From the NCBI GenBank assembly GCA_023397675.1, contig JAEWTV010000056.1, forward strand, positions 1 to 64,000: a DNA stretch of 64,000 nt, in the 5' to 3' direction. The DNA comes from Bacillota bacterium (lineage in GTDB: Bacteria > Bacillota > Clostridia > Acetivibrionales > JANLFN01). Positions 7,901 through 15,268 of this stretch are shown here, piece after piece. Both the position numbers and the translations under genes were made by a program. Under the pieces are notes generated by a model, which did no database searches, was not told where the DNA came from, and was given only the letters and a program-made list of their open reading frames with translations. How positions within the stretch are numbered: position 1 is the stretch's first letter; each line of letters begins with the position of its first letter.

Positions 7901-10344
7901 CTTGTAGAGTTGTCAGGATTGGTTATTTTGGTTATATTTCCATTAGAATCCCTATCATATTTTGTTGTATTGCCATACCTATCTGTAATGCTTTGTTCTT
8001 CACCAAACTTATTAACACCGTTTGTATCGGTAAAGTATGTAACTGAAGCAATCTTTCCTTCAGGATCCTGTGTCTTTATCACAAAATACTGGTTATCATA
8101 CCACTTCTTAATTACATAGCCATTTGTATCAGTAAGGGTTGTTACCTTGCTTGCCGTATCATATGAATATGTCTGTGTGTTTCCGTTTGCATCCTTGTAT
8201 GTGCTTACCTTGTATGCATTAGTTGAACCTGTATATGTCAGGGTTTCAAGACTGTTTTTGTATTTGTCCTGAATAGTTCCCAGGCACCCTGACGATGCAT
8301 CATATGTATAGTTAGCGATAGCATTTCCATTAGGATCGGTAACTGATACAAGCCTGTTACTTGAATCATAGGCATATATTACTTTTCTTGACATTGGATC
8401 GGTAATTGAAGTTATGTATCCCGACCCGTTATATCCAACGGTAAATGTACGTCCGACTGTATCAGTAACAGTTTGCACCTTTCCTGCCGAATCCACATTT
8501 ATTGTTACAGCATTTCCGTTTTTGTCCTTCATCCATTTTAGGTAACCGTTTGACGTATTAAATCCGTACGTGTACTGGTCTTTTGTAGTAAGTATATAGG
8601 TATCACCGCTTAGTACCATTGTGCTTCTCGAGTCATTTGCAGTAAAGGTATCTCCGCTTCTGACAAATACATTAGCTGCACCATTTGGAAGGGTTGCAAT
8701 CCATTGGGTGGAATTTGTGGTATCTACTTTGAAGCTTCCTTCAAACCCGAAGAACCAACCTTTTCCCATAGTGCTTGTTGTTCTTGTATCTCTTGAGTTA
8801 TATGTCCTTGAGAAGTTTACTGTAAAACCAGGTGCTGTTACACTCATATCGGTAAATGTTTCAGAGAAGTTACCTGTTGCAACGTTTATACCTGTTTCTC
8901 CATAATGTATCTGTTCTAAAAGCTGCTGTGATACTTCGGCAGCAAGGGTTGTAACCTTTGAATCTCCACTCTTTCCGTCCTTGTCTTCCTTATTATTTGT
9001 TTCTTCCTTGCTTGTATCAAGAGTGCCTGAAATCGAACTTCCCGCATTAATAAGTCCCCTTGTGAATACCTTTCCATCCAGCTTGTCCAGTTTCTGTACA
9101 CCTGCTGTCAACCTGCTTCTTATCTGAAGAACAGTAAGGTCAGGGTACTGGCTTTGGACAAGAGCTGCTGTTCCGGTTACGAATGGTGCAGCCTGTGAAG
9201 TACCACTGCGAAGTCCGTACTGATTCCCCGGAAGAGTACTTAATATTCCTACTCCGGGTGCTGCGAGATCAACAGTTTTACCGTAATTAGCGAAGCCTGC
9301 AAGGCTTCCGTTATTGTCCACTGCAGTAACCGAGATGACATTTGATAATGCAAAAGCAGCCGGGTACATAGGCGCTATAGATGTGTCACTGTTACTGTTA
9401 CCTGCAGCGCATACAAAAAGTATTCCACTGGATGCCATTTCATCCTTTAACGCCTGATTGTCGTCTGTTGAACCAAAGCTGCAGTTTATTACCTTGACGC
9501 CGAGACTCTTTGCATATTCTATTGCATCAATTGCATCGGAAGTATAACCGGTGCCATTGTCTATGAACTTTAATGGAAGTATTTTAACGTTTGGAGCAAC
9601 ACCCTTTATTCCTTTGTTATTTGCACTTGCCCCAATTATTCCTGCTACATGCGTTCCATGTTCCTCAGAGGAATCCGAATCAAAAACACTGCCGTCTCCG
9701 TTGTAAAAGTCGTATCCCTTTACGTCGTCTATGTATCCATTGCTGTCATCGTCTATACCGTTTCCGGGAATCTCCTTGCTGTTTACATATATATTGTCCT
9801 TTAAATCCTCATGGGATATGTCTATTCCAGTATCAAGCACACCTATAACTACTGAAGGAGAGCCTTCACCGCTTTCCCATGCAGCAGTTGCATTTATATC
9901 TACACCTGGTGTTCCTGGTACATAGCCTATGGACTGACCATCATTTAAAAGTCCCCACTGTTCATTGAACCTTTCATCTGATGGAGTACTAGTGGGTGTC
10001 AGCTTGTAGTTGGGCTGAGCGTACTGTACATTAGGGTCCTTTTTAAGTTCCGTAACAACCTTGTTTACATCATCACTGCTACCTATTTCAAGGAGCTCTG
10101 CCTTGGTGCGTTTGTTTTTCTTTTTAGTGTCTATCTTCGAAAGCTTTTGTTTTTTCTTAACTTTTTCTTTTACGGAATCAGCCTTTGAATCATCCTTATA
10201 CTTTACAATTATCTGTGACTTTTCCTTGTTTACCTTAGGGCTTGAGCCTGAAGCTGCGAAAGCCGTGCTATATGGAAGCATTACACTACTCATGAAAAAA
10301 GCAGCTACTACTATTTTGGCAATAGTATTCTTAAGATTTTTCAT
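1963..10344 (-). CDS. giant secreted subtilase (S8) fused to an RHS/YD-repeat shell with variable C-terminal tail
   Basis: I start this 2793-residue protein at the ATG at 10344, which has a good TTGGAGGAAAATGT context; an upstream in-frame ATG at 10401 lacks one. Order of parts: signal peptide (about 1-31); I9-like propeptide (about 40-115); complete subtilisin-type peptidase domain (about 125-435) with D171 in VLDTG, H229 in HGTHVAG, oxyanion N316 and S383 in GTSQAAP; acidic linker; entry segment of RHS/WapA-type proteins (from about 480); roughly 1500 residues of YD repeats (YDxxGN, YDxxNRL types); RHS core (GLYYLNARYYDPATARF and SNNPIIYWDPTGH); then 386 residues encoded by 1966-3123. RHS shells enclose their C-terminal part and are often self-cleaved near the DPxG motif. 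The tail has a hydrophobic patch (FLPVTIVGTIVF) but no toxin family I recognise. Secreted or surface-bound; last large gene of a same-strand run. Confidence 0.93.
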   Translation of the reverse strand: MKNLKNTIAKIVVAAFFMSSVMLPYSTAFAASGSSPKVNKEKSQIIVKYKDDSKADSVKEKVKKKQKLSKIDTKKKNKRTKAELLEIGSSDDVNKVVTELKKDPNVQYAQPNYKLTPTSTPSDERFNEQWGLLNDGQSIGYVPGTPGVDINATAAWESGEGSPSVVIGVLDTGIDISHEDLKDNIYVNSKEIPGNGIDDDSNGYIDDVKGYDFYNGDGSVFDSDSSEEHGTHVAGIIGASANNKGIKGVAPNVKILPLKFIDNGTGYTSDAIDAIEYAKSLGVKVINCSFGSTDDNQALKDEMASSGILFVCAAGNSNSDTSIAPMYPAAFALSNVISVTAVDNNGSLAGFANYGKTVDLAAPGVGILSTLPGNQYGLRSGTSQAAPFVTGTAALVQSQYPDLTVLQIRSRLTAGVQKLDKLDGKVFTRGLINAGSSISGTLDTSKEETNNKEDKDGKSGDSKVTTLAAEVSQQLLEQIHYGETGINVATGNFSETFTDMSVTAPGFTVNFSRTYNSRDTRTTSTMGKGWFFGFEGSFKVDTTNSTQWIATLPNGAANVFVRSGDTFTANDSRSTMVLSGDTYILTTKDQYTYGFNTSNGYLKWMKDKNGNAVTINVDSAGKVQTVTDTVGRTFTVGYNGSGYITSITDPMSRKVIYAYDSSNRLVSVTDPNGNAIANYTYDASSGCLGTIQDKYKNSLETLTYTGSTNAYKVSTYKDANGNTQTYSYDTASKVTTLTDTNGYVIKKWYDNQYFVIKTQDPEGKIASVTYFTDTNGVNKFGEEQSITDRYGNTTKYDRDSNGNITKITNPDNSTRSYTYDSKNNLTSETDELGHVTYYIYDANKINLLKKVQPLNGTDAYSSDATASRFAITTYVYYSDAETSCKVKGLLKSVTDPEDNTITYTYDQYGNKTSEKDAEDNTTSYTYNTIGWLQTATSPEGFKTTYSYDNDGRLVSTKLDKGETTRTVYGAMGRKLQEITPNLYDPTKDGLNSQTPSQTYSDTGVGYRFAYNAAGKVLTQTDAAGNTTGYIYDLYGNVKTEIKPNSSIYEYAYDKMNRLTKVTFKKDSTDTGTVTKEYGYGVGNKCPTKTETIHLNSKEDSITVYTYDYRGNEISRKNPDGATITTEYYANGLAKSLTDGNGGTSYLRYDGLNRPVEKWTPVSVGKYSYSATAYDKAGRKTAEKIGKDTVELYSVPVDDRLIKTSYTYYGNGKVKVKTDSNGRKTAYQYDKDGNLNRQDVYLSSSSVQVTEYENNQRGKTTSKIVHVDSTDIFGSGDNAGETLIATKYDYDLDGNLKTTTAADGTVTSMTYDSMDRVKTTKQMSTDEKGMPKDAVAETTNYSWDGQPLKTKDALGTITDYEYDKRGLLLSVTKTDSKGEKYTTAYAYDIAGRKTIEVSPLNYVAGTELGSLSRTEYVYDRMGRVIAQKDIYKKNPEDASFTTIVSKAYKYDFNSNVIKELDGRGYEAGTGSDDFAKINSGYGTEYTYDLSNHKLTVRDAVSEEKGLTFTVKYAYDGAGRKTSETDANGAILNYIYDDAGNILRVTSQKTISSPALMLKECRYDLIGNVIEETDGNRNTTAYEYNLIGKVRKTFYPSDSSIEGYVVTCKYDVMGNLAQKQDSMGVIDLFTYDRQGRQLTHTQQSSDGKDTISTSAAYDLNGNKRFETDANGTTTENIYDSLNRLITTKVSVRNAGGTPVLHTTTFGYDKNSNQTTTTDWLGNITTNTYDALNRVVEKADPYGTIQKLEYNSSHLQVKSYEAKDKKEDGSLNFVATTFTYDKNNRLVSTTDPEGDTTSQTYDKAGNISTKTDGNGNVTTYDYNELKHLASVTNAKGEKTSFTYDLNGNMISQTDGRSNTSLFEYNSGNKIVRKIDAGGRKGNAGSYTYTASKTEVYNYYADGSLKSKTDRNNVVTYYEYDIHGRMLKEKAKDTTVEYTYDSNGNQLTMKDGTGTTTRTYDELGRVVTKTVGNLGTSTFQYDITKDVELGQYAEISKDLKGNETQKIFDKVGRLAEVRDGQQTTGTKYEYNPNGSTKSVTYPDGSHEEYTYRDDHLLDTLKNYNKTILMDTYTYTYDDAHNQLTKSEVINGTDYGTTNYVYDSLNRLAKVTEPGGKTTEYTYDKAGNRETETVAAGTQRTLTTYTYNEQNRLMSTVQQLGDVRTTTKYGYDNNGNLTSKLTSQIKKIDPLKPPEAHFGMFIAGQEKDGATQYAKDIAGFAQYFEYDVFNQMIKSSTGTSSGEYTYYGDGQRATATTNGKTTRFIYEASQVTLELDSKGNQSARNIYGNNLITRNTGGQSVYYMYNGHADVTALLKTDGTVMAAYRYDAFGNALDDTTKANLKNIENPYTYGGYRFDDESGLYYLNARYYDPATARFMSEDTYSGDLSDPLSLNLYTYCSNNPIIYWDPTGHWQQGDEDYSQDVRIALSRLTDVYCSTNDPAVKERCAEEAAAIRQNNKKDYSGNSSVAQKFYEELNKDGSVSANDWKNISNTINASVSPGAIDTVNGAQNMVDEYYKQKQIDKAFNSVYDDLNVNRSKSTNNVSNSDMGSAASKGISSGIPKVPSNTEGLTIGVVDPITKAGNSEAQKLLDSILDEYHPYEWPDSYRIKQYTMSAFYDDKYDYEVNRSNDIASFFNVLDIGTTIKTMYDQALKSSGGFLPVTIVGTIVFTAIDKAWKKEPGVGDLPKVLGINSSLTKSISRALEKSEFVDNSIYKYLVYRGPFLFEEGPRGEFIDSISELETTVAKRTETRYSNPEANATYKKAVLKYLEAIKNMNINYEQSLSDLNYCLDKIDDKY

Positions 10345-10603
10345 ACATTTTCCTCCAATTAAATTAACTTTGGTAGTTGTTCTGGTTTGATTTAACGTCA
10401 AGAACGGACAGTTCTAAGGTTTAGACCCTGTAAATTCAGTTCGGGCAAATTCAAACTCGACAAATGATTTCCGGAATGAATATTAATGTAATCATTTATC
10501 TCAAACAGTGAATTTGCTTATCCTCACTCTGATTAACAAGCTCTACAACCTTTCCACAAACGTTCTTTCCGTAAAATCAACCAGCGGCAAGATGTACAGA
10601 ATA
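10345..10603 (-). other. intergenic region before the subtilase-RHS gene
   Basis: This 259-bp gap is the largest inside the run of secreted-protein genes. The only clear signal is the GGAGG ribosome binding site at its lower end, next to the start at 10344. No convincing terminator hairpin was seen, so read-through from the upstream genes is possible. Confidence 0.4.
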
Positions 10604-13600
10604 TCATTCATCAGTTTCATCTGGCTTGCATAAAACCGTGTAGGTTATGGTAGTACCACCCGTCGCTTTAGCCTTGAATTTAATGCTGTTGATTACCCCG
10701 GTCCATGCTTCACCAGGGTTTACAACCTTGTCGCATTTAAAGGTTATCTTTCCGGGTGTAAAGTCGGTTATTTCTATATCAGTGCCTTCTATCCTGCCAG
10801 GAACCGTCTCAAACTGGCCGCTAAGAGTCGAAAGGTCTATTACATCGACTGCGGAGGCATTGTATGTAACTACCATGGTATATGCTGAAAAATCTGTAAC
10901 ATCTTTTGCTGTTAATCCTAAGTCCACAGTCTTGTTCTTTGTGCATTTTGCCTTTATTGCATTGTTTATTATCTTTCCGCTCCAATCACTTACTCCTTCC
11001 TTGTTTCTTGTCCTTATCCAGTAGGTATACTCCTGGCCTAATGCCGTACGCCTGTGGGTATATGTACTTTTTGCTACATTTTCAATTATGACGGGGTCTG
11101 TTGGTGTTCCATCAGCCTTCTTTGTACCGTCATATATCTTTATGTCATAGCTTAAATCGCTGTCCTTGCCCTGCCAGGTAAGGGTCGCACCTGTTGTGGT
11201 TGACCTTATCTCTATGTTCTTTGGTACAACAGGTTTTCCAGGCAGTGTCTTTATATACTGCATATCGCTCCAGTCGCCTTCAATGGCTGAGTTCCTTGCA
11301 CGTACCCTGTAGGTATGCATTGTGTCTGATTCCAAACCGTCATGTATGTAAATGTTGTCATCATCGTCTTCCATTACAATACCGTCAAGCTCAACATCAT
11401 AGCCTTCAGCACTTTCAACCTTGTCCCATGTAACTGTAATCAATGTGTCTGATACTGTGGCATTTACGTTTTTAGGCACAGCAGGCTTAATGGGTGTTGT
11501 TGCAGTAGTGATAAGATCACTGTAACTGCTTTCACCATTAACTCCAACAGCTTTAACCCTGAATGTATATTTAGTTTCTGGAGTTAGTTTAGTGAAGGTA
11601 AATACATTGGTTGTTGTCGTGGTCTCTGTACCGTTTATGCTGATTACATATGAAGTTGCATCTTTAACAGCACTCCACCCTAAGAATATTGAGGTGTCTG
11701 ATTCAATTGTGACTATGTCTGAAGGTGTATCTAAAAGAAAGGTTGTTATTGTAATTGGATCGCTCCACTCGCCTGCTCCGATACTGTTAACAGCCCTTAT
11801 CTTATATGTATGGGTTGAAGAAGGAGCAAGTCCGCGTTTTTCACAAGTAGTCGGACTGCTGTTGTCAACTATGCGCCCATCCTGACCGTTAACCACTTCT
11901 ACTATGTCATATGTCTCTGCATCGGTTGCTGCATCCCAGTTTATTGTGGCTGTGGTATTTGTAACTACATATGTAAGGTTGGATGGTTTGCCAGGAGTTC
12001 CGCCAGTAGTCATTACTGTTTGAAGAGGACTCCACTCACCCGGTCCGTCAGGATTTCTTGATCGAACCCTATATGTATGTTGAGTTTGTGGTTTTAGAGA
12101 AGTATGAAGATAATTTGTTTTAACGCCTACACTTTTAACTTGTCCGTCTATTTCAATATCATAGCCCATAGCATTATTGACTGCATCCCATGAAATACTT
12201 ATTGAAGTACCAGCGGGTATGATATTGATGTTTTGTGGAGGAGCCAGAATTGCATATTTTGCACTTCCTTCAACTGTACTGCTCCAGTCGCCGATATGTG
12301 CATTGTTTTTTGCCCTTACGCGGAAAATATGCTTTGAACCTCCATCAAAATTTCCATCAAATATGTTGCTATCTCCATTGTCTATAATTTTCCCATCAAC
12401 TTCTACATCATATCCTGTAACACCAGTAAGTTCTGCCCATGACAAAATTATATGCGTTCCCATAGATTCAACCTTAATATTATCAATCGGTGCAACAGAG
12501 GTAACTGCATCATACCACTCTGTTTCAATACCATCTTGATTTCTTGCCTTGATCTTTATAGAATATGTTGTTGAATCATCTTGCCTTATTACAGAATCAT
12601 ATAAATTTGTTGTCCAGTTATTCTGTTTTATACGGTTGTTATCGGAATCAAAAACAGCAATACAATACTGGGTTCCAGCAGGATTTCCATTCGCATCCCA
12701 TGTCACTTTTATATAATCATTTGATTCTGTCTTGATGCTGGCAGCTGAGGGCATATTGGCAAGTGTATATTTTGATATTGAGGTACTCCAATCACTAAAC
12801 CAAAACTCATTAAAAGCTTGTACTGAATATGTATATTTTGTATTTGGTACAAGTCCGGAATTAGTATAAGAGGTTCCGCTTCCCGAATATATTACATTAT
12901 CATTGCATTTCAGATTATATGAAGATGCCTGGTCAATTGTATTCCATGATATGAGAGTACTTTCACTATTGGGCTCAATGGATGTTATATCAGTCGCTGA
13001 CGGCTTATTGACCTGTATTGGGGTTGAAGTCAGCATAATACGTCCGGTACCAACCTGCCCCATATCATCATTTCCCCAAACTTTTACTGTTTTATCACCA
13101 TCTAATGCCATTGTATGATAGAATCCGCATGAAATAGATGTTGTACCGCTTAAACCTGTAACTTTTACCGGAACATGCTTATCCTCTTTTGTACCATCGC
13201 CTAACTGACCGTAATAGTTAAATCCCCACGTCCACACAGTTCCGTCATTCTTGAGTACTGCCGTGTGGTAAGTACCTGTTGATATTGCATTTACCCCATT
13301 TATTCCCTGCACCTGCGTAGGTATACTACTATTAATAGTCGTACTATTCCCAAGTTGCCCATAATTATTATTCCCCCAAGCCCACACTGTTCCATCATTT
13401 TTTAATGCTACAGTGTGGCAATATCCACCTACTATGGATGATATTCCACTTAACCCCTGTACCTGTACAGGAATACTACTGTTGGCAGTTGTTCCGTTTC
13501 CAAGTTGTCCATAATTGTTATCTCCCCAAGCCCATACCGTCCCGTCATTTTTCAACGCCATTGTATGATTACTTCCCCCAGCTATAGAAATTATGCCGCT

Positions 13601-15208
13601 TAATCCCTGCACCTGCACCGGGTTACTTCTGTTAGTAGTTGTTCCATCGCCTAACTGACCACAATTGTTACTTCCCCATGTCCACACTGTCCCGTCGTTC
13701 TTCAGTGCTATTGTATGATACATTCCACCTGCTATAGCCTTAACGTTGGATAAACCTTGCACTTGTATAGGAGTACTTCTTTGTATTGAGGTTCCGTCAC
13801 CCAATTCATTATGGGAATTATATCCCCACGTCCACACTGTTCCACTACTATCTAAAGCTATCGTATGGTAGTATCCACCAGCTATTGCCTTTACATTGGA
13901 TAAACCTAGTGCCTGTACAGGCGTACTTCTTTGAATTGAGGTTCCGTCTCCCAATTCACCACAGCTGTTATATCCCCATGCCCATACTGTCCCATTACTC
14001 ATTAATGCTATTGTATGGCAACCTCCGCCTGCTACTTCTGTAATACTATTCAACCCCTGAACCTCTATAGGTTTACTTCTCTTTATTGAGGTTCCATCCC
14101 CCAATTCACCATAAACATTGTATCCCCAAGTCCATGCTGTCCCTTCGTCCCTTATAGCCACCGAATGGTATCCTCCAACCGCTATAGCTGTTACACCAGT
14201 TAATCCCTGGACTTTCACCGGTATACTCCTATTGGTAAACGTACCATCTTCCAATTGACCACAATTGTTATATCCCCATGTCCATACCGTTCCGTCATTC
14301 TTTAGTGATGTCATATGTCCAAATTCACCAGCTATGGCTGTGATGCCACTTAATCCCTGTACCTGTATAGGTGTACTCTTACTGGCAAATGTACCGTCTC
14401 CTAACTGGCCACCGCCATTATCTCCCCATGCCTGTATTGTTCCATCATTTTTCAATGCTGCCGAATGGTAAAATCCTGCTGTTACTGATGTTATTCCGCT
14501 TAAACCCTGTACCTGAATAGGTGTATACCTATCGGCAGTTGTTCCATCACCCAATTGACCATTGGCATTATATCCCCATGCCCTTACTGTTCCATCACTT
14601 CTTAATGCTATTGTATGATACATCCCTGCAGCTACAGCTGTTGCATTGCTAATACCCTGTACCTGCACCGGTATGCTGCTATTGTTTGTAGTTCCGTTTC
14701 CTAGTTGGCCATAATTGTTATATCCCCACGTCCACACTGTTCCGTCATTTTTTGTTGCTACTGTATGATACTGCCCTCCTGCTATAGAAATAATACCGTT
14801 CAAACCCTGTACTTGAACTGGTATACTTCTATTAGTAGTAGTCCCGTCTCCTAGTTGGCCATAATTGTTGCAGCCCCAAGTCCACACGGTTCCGTCATTT
14901 TTTATTGCTAATGTATGATATTGCCCTGCAGCGATTGTTGTTACTCCACTTAACCCCTGCACTTGTACTGGTGCATTTCTATTTTCAGTTGCCCCATCTC
15001 CCAACTGACCAAAACCGTTATGTCCCCAAGTCCAGACAGTTCCGTCATCTTTCAGTGCAACAGTATGGTACACTCCAGCACAAATTTTTGTAAATTTTCC
15101 GGTTATGCCGTTGCCTGACAATGCCGCTTCACCCGGCACCATCATAACTGTCTGCAATGTAATAATAATAAAAAATATAGTGATAAATTTAATTAAACCT
15201 TTTTGCAT
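10604..15208 (-). CDS. secreted modular protein: 14 RCC1 repeats, FN3 repeats, cohesin-like C-terminus
   Basis: This 1534-residue protein has a signal peptide (about 1-29) and an AGGGGAG ribosome binding site. Residues about 42-740 are 14 consecutive RCC1-type repeats of about 50 residues each, with the pattern H-T-x-A-L-K-N-D-G-T-V-W-x-W-G-x-N-x-x-G-Q-L-G-D-G-T. RCC1 propellers have seven blades, so 14 repeats fit two complete propellers. About eight fibronectin type III domains follow (about 745-1420). The C-terminal 110 residues resemble a cohesin / carbohydrate-binding-module beta-sandwich (AYTMVVTYNASAVDV, then KITFK). The last 1.37 kb is nearly identical to the ends of the two upstream paralogues. 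Probably exported and involved in surface or polysaccharide interactions; the binding partner is unknown. Confidence 0.9.
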   Translation of the reverse strand: MQKGLIKFITIFFIIITLQTVMMVPGEAALSGNGITGKFTKICAGVYHTVALKDDGTVWTWGHNGFGQLGDGATENRNAPVQVQGLSGVTTIAAGQYHTLAIKNDGTVWTWGCNNYGQLGDGTTTNRSIPVQVQGLNGIISIAGGQYHTVATKNDGTVWTWGYNNYGQLGNGTTNNSSIPVQVQGISNATAVAAGMYHTIALRSDGTVRAWGYNANGQLGDGTTADRYTPIQVQGLSGITSVTAGFYHSAALKNDGTIQAWGDNGGGQLGDGTFASKSTPIQVQGLSGITAIAGEFGHMTSLKNDGTVWTWGYNNCGQLEDGTFTNRSIPVKVQGLTGVTAIAVGGYHSVAIRDEGTAWTWGYNVYGELGDGTSIKRSKPIEVQGLNSITEVAGGGCHTIALMSNGTVWAWGYNSCGELGDGTSIQRSTPVQALGLSNVKAIAGGYYHTIALDSSGTVWTWGYNSHNELGDGTSIQRSTPIQVQGLSNVKAIAGGMYHTIALKNDGTVWTWGSNNCGQLGDGTTTNRSNPVQVQGLSGIISIAGGSNHTMALKNDGTVWAWGDNNYGQLGNGTTANSSIPVQVQGLSGISSIVGGYCHTVALKNDGTVWAWGNNNYGQLGNSTTINSSIPTQVQGINGVNAISTGTYHTAVLKNDGTVWTWGFNYYGQLGDGTKEDKHVPVKVTGLSGTTSISCGFYHTMALDGDKTVKVWGNDDMGQVGTGRIMLTSTPIQVNKPSATDITSIEPNSESTLISWNTIDQASSYNLKCNDNVIYSGSGTSYTNSGLVPNTKYTYSVQAFNEFWFSDWSTSISKYTLANMPSAASIKTESNDYIKVTWDANGNPAGTQYCIAVFDSDNNRIKQNNWTTNLYDSVIRQDDSTTYSIKIKARNQDGIETEWYDAVTSVAPIDNIKVESMGTHIILSWAELTGVTGYDVEVDGKIIDNGDSNIFDGNFDGGSKHIFRVRAKNNAHIGDWSSTVEGSAKYAILAPPQNINIIPAGTSISISWDAVNNAMGYDIEIDGQVKSVGVKTNYLHTSLKPQTQHTYRVRSRNPDGPGEWSPLQTVMTTGGTPGKPSNLTYVVTNTTATINWDAATDAETYDIVEVVNGQDGRIVDNSSPTTCEKRGLAPSSTHTYKIRAVNSIGAGEWSDPITITTFLLDTPSDIVTIESDTSIFLGWSAVKDATSYVISINGTETTTTTNVFTFTKLTPETKYTFRVKAVGVNGESSYSDLITTATTPIKPAVPKNVNATVSDTLITVTWDKVESAEGYDVELDGIVMEDDDDNIYIHDGLESDTMHTYRVRARNSAIEGDWSDMQYIKTLPGKPVVPKNIEIRSTTTGATLTWQGKDSDLSYDIKIYDGTKKADGTPTDPVIIENVAKSTYTHRRTALGQEYTYWIRTRNKEGVSDWSGKIINNAIKAKCTKNKTVDLGLTAKDVTDFSAYTMVVTYNASAVDVIDLSTLSGQFETVPGRIEGTDIEITDFTPGKITFKCDKVVNPGEAWTGVINSIKFKAKATGGTTITYTVLCKPDETDE
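10630..12000 (-). repeat. shared 3' module, copy 1 (four FN3 domains plus cohesin-like domain)
   Basis: Long direct repeat of about 1.37 kb forming the 3' end of the gene at 10604-15208. It encodes the last four FN3 domains and the cohesin-like domain. By eye most codons are identical to the copies at 15300-16660 and 18965-20340, with only scattered substitutions, whereas the 5' parts of the three genes differ strongly. This indicates recent duplication or ongoing gene conversion. Boundaries are approximate. Confidence 0.85.
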
Positions 15209-15268
15209 AAATTCTCCCCTCTATTCTATTATTGGATTTAACTAACTGTAGCTTTTGTATCTGAAATA

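Noticed and set aside
3225..10390. Many antisense and out-of-frame ORFs of 60-110 codons inside the subtilase-RHS gene
   Set aside because: They follow from the repetitive coding sequence of the real gene and lack ribosome binding sites.
10345..10603. c-di-GMP riboswitch before the subtilase-RHS gene
   Set aside because: The conserved GEMM core was not found on the minus strand.
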